DNA from: Spiroplasma diminutum CUAS-1
Lineage (GTDB): Bacteria; Bacillota_I; Bacilli_A; Mycoplasmatales; Mycoplasmataceae
Assembly: GCF_000439455.1 (NCBI RefSeq)
Contig: NC_021833.1
Location: 248,001-312,000 of the forward strand
Length of the DNA: 64,000 nt
Direction of reading: 5' to 3'
The notes under the pieces are model-generated. The model saw only the letters and a list, made by a program, of their open reading frames with translations, was not told the DNA's origin and made no database searches. The position numbers and the translations under genes were made by a program. Below, in pieces: positions 59,806 through 64,000 of the stretch (position 1 is the first letter of the stretch; the number at the start of each line of letters is the position of its first letter).

Positions 59806-61056
59806 ATGAAAAAATTTAGTATACAGTTGGTATTTATTTGTTTCTTATTTTTTATGTATTATTTCTATAGTGCATGAGTAACAAATTTAAAAGAAGTAAA
59901 AAATGATTTAATGTTCGAATTATTTGATCCATTTAAATTAATATTATTAGGGATGATTTTTACAGTTATTTATGCTGCAATTAAGAATCTATTATTTTCA
60001 AGATTTGTAAATCTAAAACAGTATAGAAAAAATTTAAGAGATAATATTCTTTTTGAATTTGATAATACAATTAGTTATTTAGAAGCATTAAAAGTAATTA
60101 TAAAAGATAACAATCAAAATGAAGCAAAAAAAAGTCTTAAGACTTTTAAAACTATCGTTTATAAACCAGATTATTTATCTGATTTTATGGAAAAATTAGC
60201 AAATTCATTATTGCTTGAAAAGGATATTTCAGTTTTTAATGGAGCAGTTGAAGTGATTTCAACAAATATAAAACAAAATTTTGAAAATGAAAGAGAAAGA
60301 ATTCTTAATAATCAAAGAGGACTTAAAGAAATAAACGCAGCAGAAGATTATTATACAAATACTAGTTGAGAATCAATTAGATATAATTTAGCTTTAAATA
60401 ACTTTGATAATAGTAAATCAAGTAGATGAAAAATTTCTAGTTTATATATTTCAAAATTTAAAAGTTCTTTATTTATATCATTTTTAATAAGCTCATTAAT
60501 CTTTGTTATTGCAGCAGTTTTTATGAAAATTAATAAAGTATCAATAGATAACTATTTCTTTGCTGGGTTTACTGGATCAATACTTTTAATTTCTTTAGCT
60601 CATTATAATATTTCAATGTTTTTATCTTCAAAAAAAATGAATATAAAAATATATTGAGGACATTTAGTTCTTTATTACACTATAATTACTGTTATATTTT
60701 TAAATATAACTTTAAATATAATCTTCTTTCCAAATGTTGCAACAACAACTCAAGAAGGTCAATGATATAATTCAGAATTATTAAATTTCTTAAAAAATCT
60801 TTTATATATAGTTTTCTCAACTATGTTATTAGCTTATGTATTTGGAGGTTTTTTAGAATTATTAGAAGATAGTAAATTTAATTTAAAAAACTCAGTTAAA
60901 ACTTTTGTAGCTCCTTTAGTAATTTTTATAATTACTTTAGTTATTAATATTCTTTCAATTTATCATGCAGAAAGTTCATACTACGTAGTTAACTTTACAA
61001 TACTTACTGCATTTTGATTGTTTATAAGTGTTTGAAATAAATTTTTCTCAAAATAG
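59806..61056 (+). CDS. Polytopic membrane protein of unknown function
   Basis: A 416-residue protein. Two hydrophobic helices lie near residues 6-25 and 40-62, then a soluble helical domain of about 160 residues, then about five to six helices from residue 225 to the end. No transporter signature is recognised. It begins 26 bases after the acetyltransferase, with AAGGTG upstream, so the two may be cotranscribed. Several TGA Trp codons. Confidence 0.65.
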
Positions 61057-61140
61057 TAAAATATTTTATTATTACTAAAATTCAATATATAAATAAGTAA
61101 AAAAGAATATGGAGCTTATTGACTTTATTATAAAAATGTT

Positions 61141-61281
61141 ATGAAAAGAAGTATCCATACTAAAATATGCTTTAAATGTAAAAATAAAATAGAAGATGGA
61201 GATGTTTATAAACATTTTGAAGAACAAGATATTTTCTCAAATAAAGTTCTGTTCTATGCACACAATAAATGTTTAAAATAA
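61141..61281 (+). CDS. Small CxxC protein, probable zinc ribbon (46 residues)
   Basis: MKRSIHTKICFKCKNKIEDG opens a 46-residue peptide with CFKC near residues 10-13 and a second pair-like AHNKC near residues 40-44, the spacing of a small zinc-binding LIM/ribbon-like fold. The frame is open upstream to 61093 without an ATG (it contains YGAYWLYYKNV), so a non-ATG start and a length of about 60 residues is possible. No ribosome-binding site precedes the ATG. A terminator overlaps the stop. The interval 61057-61365 holds nothing else. Confidence 0.35.
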   Translation: MKRSIHTKICFKCKNKIEDGDVYKHFEEQDIFSNKVLFYAHNKCLK

Positions 61282-61318
61282 GTTTGTTAAGTAATTTAAC
61301 TTGACAAACTTATTTTTT
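61277..61318 (+). terminator. Strong intrinsic terminator before rpsP
   Basis: AATAAGTTTGT and ACAAACTTATT form the outer stem, with an inner AAG/CTT, followed by TTTTT. Confidence 0.9.
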
Positions 61319-61365
61319 AGTTTAATATTAATAATGTTCTTAAATAGAAGACAAGGAGGATAAAC

Positions 61366-61752
61366 ATGGTTAAATTAAGATTAAAAAGAGCTGGTAAAAA
61401 AAGAGCAGCATTTTATAGAATTGTTGCTTCAGATGCTCGCGTTAAACGTGATGGAGAATACATCGAACTAGTTGGTACATATAACCCAATCAACGGAGAA
61501 GTAAACGTTAAAAAAGAAATTGCTTTAAAATGATTACAACAAGGTGCACAACCAACTGATACAGTTAGAAACATTCTTTCAAAAGAAGGTGTAATGACTG
61601 ATTTACACAACGCTAAATTAGAAAGCAAGAAAAACCAACCTAAAAAAGAAAAGGTTGCTAAAAAACCTGCTGCTAAAAAGGCAACTGCAGCTAAAAAACC
61701 TGCTGCAGCTAAAAAAGTTGCTGAAGTTAAAGAAGAAACTTCAGCTGAATAA
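61366..61752 (+). CDS. rpsP: 30S ribosomal protein S16
   Basis: A 128-residue S16. [41 protein letters not shown] is the family N-terminus and the ribosomal fold ends near residue 85. The remaining 40 residues are an Ala/Lys-rich extension with AAKKPA repeats, as in other Mollicutes S16. AAGGAGG precedes the ATG. It opens the rpsP-khpA-rimM-trmD-rplS operon. Confidence 0.97.
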
Positions 61753-61754
61753 TT

Positions 61755-62015
61755 ATGCAAGATGTTTTTAAATCATTTGAAGAAATGTTAAAAAGTATTA
61801 TTCCAAAAGATATTAAATATGTTTTAAAGGAAAAATATGAAACTGATCAAAGTTATGAGTTTATACTAGTAATTGAAGAAAAAGACTTAGACATTTTTAA
61901 AGATAAAAAATCCGAAGGTTTCATTAATTCTATTACTAATATATGTAATTCCGAATTATCAATTTTTTCAAAAAAAATAGTTATAGATTTAGAGGTATTA
62001 GAAAATTATGCTTAA
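61755..62015 (+). CDS. khpA: KhpA-like RNA-binding protein with altered GxxG loop
   Basis: An 86-residue protein in the place where Firmicutes have khpA (ylqC), between rpsP and rimM. The FILVIEEKDLDIF segment and the following helices fit a KH fold, but the RNA-binding GxxG loop seen in KhpA (GKxG) is replaced by KDKKSEG. The relation therefore rests on position, length and a partial match. It overlaps rimM by eight bases. Confidence 0.6.
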   Translation: MQDVFKSFEEMLKSIIPKDIKYVLKEKYETDQSYEFILVIEEKDLDIFKDKKSEGFINSITNICNSELSIFSKKIVIDLEVLENYA

Positions 62016-62502
62016 TAATCTAAAAAAAATAGGAAAAATTGTTGCAACTCATGGTTTAAAAGGTGAATTAAAATTCAAACTAGAAGATAATTTAGTTCTC
62101 ATAGAAGATATTCAAAATGAACAGTTATTTTTAGAAAATACTTCAAAAAATCTGGATGTTTTTGAAATAAAAAGGTCGTACTTTTTAAATAAAAAACATA
62201 TAATTGGATTTGAAGAAATTAATACTATTGATCAAGCTCAAAAATTAGTTAATAACATAGTTTATGTTAGAAAAGATTGTAAGTTTATAGAAGAAGAATT
62301 CAGTTATGTAGGATTTGAGTGTTTTTATAAAGATAATTTTTATGGAAAAGTTATTGAAGAAATGTTCAATGGAGCACATGATTTGATAAAGGTTGAAAAT
62401 AATGATAAGGAAATTTGAATTCCTTGCGTTGATTTCTACGTTGAAAAAATAGAAGAAGAAAACAAAAAGTTGTATTTAAAAGAAGTTGAGGTTTTAAACT
62501 AA
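62008..62502 (+). CDS. rimM: 16S rRNA processing protein RimM
   Basis: A 164-residue RimM, which binds S19 and assists 30S head maturation. [18 protein letters not shown] at the N-terminus is the signature of the N-terminal barrel and [18 protein letters not shown] then [13 protein letters not shown] the PRC-barrel domain. It begins within khpA's end and its stop shares a base with the trmD ATG. Confidence 0.95.
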
Positions 62503-63233
62503 TGAAATTTTCAATTATTACTTTATTTCCAAATCTAATTAATTCATATATCTCTGAATCTATAATTAAAAGAGCAATTGAAAAAAATAGTATAGAAGTT
62601 GAAGTTATTGACCTTAGAAATCATACAACGCTTAAACATAATCAAGTTGATGACTATCAATTTGGTGGTGGAAAAGGAATGGTTCTTATGGTAGAGCCAG
62701 TTGTAAATGCAATTGAAAGTTGCAAAACTCAAAACAGTTTAGTAGTTTTAACAAGTCCACAAGGTAAAACTTGAAATCAAAATTCAGCTAGAATTTATGC
62801 TTCAAATTATGATCACATAATATTAATATGTGGTCATTATGAGGGTTTTGATGAAAGAATATTAGATTATATAGATTTAGAAATATCTATAGGAGATTAT
62901 GTTCTTACTGGAGGAGAAATAGCAAGTATTGTAATTCTTGATTCAATAACTAGATTATTGGATGGAGTAATTGCAAAAGATTCTCATCTTAATGATAGTT
63001 TTGAAAATAATCTATTAGATCATCCAGTTTTTACTAAACCAATTGAATTTAGAGGAAAAATAGTTCCTGAAGTTTTAACAAGTGGTCATCATGCAAATAT
63101 TGAAAAATATCGTCAAGAAGGTAGATTAAGAAACACTTTTAATAAAAGACCTGATCTTTTAGAAAAAAGTGAATTATCAAAATCAGATTTAGAATTTATC
63201 AATAAATTAAAAAAAGTGAAAGGAGATAATTAA
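62502..63233 (+). CDS. trmD: tRNA (guanine-37 N1)-methyltransferase
   Basis: A 243-residue SPOUT methyltransferase that makes m1G37 and prevents frameshifting. [16 protein letters not shown] at the start, [16 protein letters not shown] near residue 50, the SAM knot [11 protein letters not shown] near residue 110 and [10 protein letters not shown] near residue 130 are intact; [12 protein letters not shown] near residue 200 ends the domain. The stop is three bases before the rplS ATG. Confidence 0.97.
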
Positions 63234-63235
63234 TT

Positions 63236-63637
63236 ATGAATATGTTAACAAAAAATACAAAAGCTTTAATTGATGAACAATTAAACAATAATCTTCCAAA
63301 TTTTACATCAGGAGATACTATTAAAGTAAATGTAAAAATTAAAGAGGGAGAAAAATACCGTATTCAAGCATTTGAAGGTGTAGTTATTAAAACACAAGGT
63401 AGTGGAATTTCATACTCAGTTTGTGTAAGAAAAAACTCAAATGGTGTTTTTGTTGAAAGAACTTTCCCAGTTCACTCACCAATTATTGAAACAATTGAAA
63501 TAATTAAACGTGGACGTGTAAGAAGAGCAAGAATTTATTACATTAGAAACTTAACAGGTAAAGCTGCACGTATTAAAGAAGTTATTAATAACAAAGCTAA
63601 AGACGCATCAGCAGTTAAAAAAGCAGTTAAAAAATAA
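63236..63637 (+). CDS. rplS: 50S ribosomal protein L19
   Basis: A 133-residue L19. [39 protein letters not shown] and [37 protein letters not shown] are the family hallmarks. An Ala/Lys-rich tail of about 18 residues extends the C-terminus. AAAGGAG, within the end of trmD, precedes the start. It closes the rpsP operon. Confidence 0.98.
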   Translation: MNMLTKNTKALIDEQLNNNLPNFTSGDTIKVNVKIKEGEKYRIQAFEGVVIKTQGSGISYSVCVRKNSNGVFVERTFPVHSPIIETIEIIKRGRVRRARIYYIRNLTGKAARIKEVINNKAKDASAVKKAVKK

Positions 63638-63647
63638 TAAATTATTT

Positions 63648-63679
63648 AAAATCTCTCAAAATGAGAGATTTTATTTTTC
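63648..63679 (+). terminator. Intrinsic terminator of the rpsP operon
   Basis: AAATCTCTCA and TGAGAGATTT, followed by a T-rich tract. Confidence 0.85.
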
Positions 63680-63745
63680 TATTTAGATTACTATTATTTT
63701 TAGTTATAAAAAAGTAAAATATAGTTTGGTTAAGGAGAATATTAT

Positions 63746-64000
63746 ATGAAAAATTATTATGAAGAAATAATGGACAAAATTAATGAATCAATAAATAATA
63801 ATAATTTTGATGAAGCATTTAAAATAGTTTTGGAAGAACTTAATGCTCCATATATTCCAAATGACTTTGAAAAACAATTAGAGAAAATTCAATCTCAATT
63901 AGCTGAAAAATTAAATTTTAATGAAAAAAATTCAGCAAACTGAAATATTGATAAAGTTCTTGAAATAATGAGTAAAAAATTAGATCAAGATGTGCATTTA
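63746..64000 (+). CDS. Mollicutes-specific protein, DUF3196-like (partial, 5' end)
   Basis: The first 85 residues of a longer protein that runs off the window end. The sequence NYYEEIMDKINESINNNNFDEAFKIVLEELNAPYIPNDFE reads like the N-terminus of the DUF3196 family of Mollicutes, which is helical and TPR-like. A TGA Trp appears at 63941-63943. AAGGAG lies upstream. The function is unknown; the family call is from memory. Confidence 0.55.

Noticed and set aside
61109-61192. Frame starting MELIDFIIKMLW in another reading frame over the CxxC gene
   Set aside because: Short, no ribosome-binding site, and overlaps the cysteine-containing frame, which looks more protein-like.
1-64000. CRISPR arrays, insertion sequences, prophage or plectrovirus segments
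   Set aside because: No direct-repeat arrays, transposase motifs or phage genes were seen on either strand, though spiroplasmas often carry them.

Overview
This window comes from a wall-less, very AT-rich bacterium of the class Mollicutes, most likely a Spiroplasma or a close Entomoplasmatales relative. TGA is read as tryptophan throughout: in dozens of genes an apparent TGA stop sits inside a conserved domain, and true ends are TAA or TAG. An mreB gene, MEP-pathway ispG, a TPP riboswitch, an FMN riboswitch and several ECF vitamin-transporter subunits argue for Spiroplasma rather than a minimal Mycoplasma. The species is an inference. No rRNA, CRISPR array, insertion sequence or prophage was seen.

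Layout. 1-6.1 kb: the tail of a dipeptidase, an MBL-fold hydrolase, rpsB-tsf, a riboswitch-controlled thiamine transporter, and pyrH-frr. 6.1-12 kb: a stand-alone threonyl-tRNA synthetase editing-module homologue, membrane proteins, an aldose epimerase-like gene, and ispG on the minus strand. 12-16.3 kb: a possible HEPN-like protein, then the scpA-scpB-rluB-deoxynucleoside kinase operon and a YebC/TACO1 gene. 16.3-22.1 kb: an accessory glycan-processing block with a GH123/DUF4091-like hydrolase, a polysaccharide deacetylase, small membrane proteins and a GH32-like lipoprotein. 22.1-28.6 kb: PepO-type peptidase, GlpX bisphosphatase, pyrophosphatase, RibU under an FMN riboswitch, and a divergent His-rich ECF-like membrane protein behind a perfect 19-bp inverted repeat.

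28.6-44 kb: mreB, a candidate U6-like (MCS4-type) small RNA, ferredoxin, cmk-der-gpsA-hup, a DnaD-like gene convergent with recU, gpsB-rnpB-cinA-recA, a YhgE/Pip-like exporter, RNase Y, ffh and rlmH. 44-51 kb: rbgA-rnhB-phosphosugar mutase, an NADH oxidase/CoA-disulfide reductase, a dicarboxylate symporter, and an ssb-like/dprA-like pair. 51.9-59 kb: a second candidate small RNA, two ABC transporters, trmFO, a large unknown gene and tRNA-Arg(UCU). 59-64 kb: a GNAT acetyltransferase, a membrane protein, the classical rpsP-khpA-rimM-trmD-rplS operon, and the start of a Mollicutes-specific gene.

Most genes serve information processing and sit in conserved Firmicutes-like operons separated by strong intrinsic terminators. 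Several promoters are extended -10 elements (TGNTATAAT) that begin inside the T-run of the preceding terminator. The less usual material is the ThrRS-module homologue, the two small-RNA loci, the His-rich transporter with its palindromic control region, the glycan block, and an apparently leaderless trmFO transcript.
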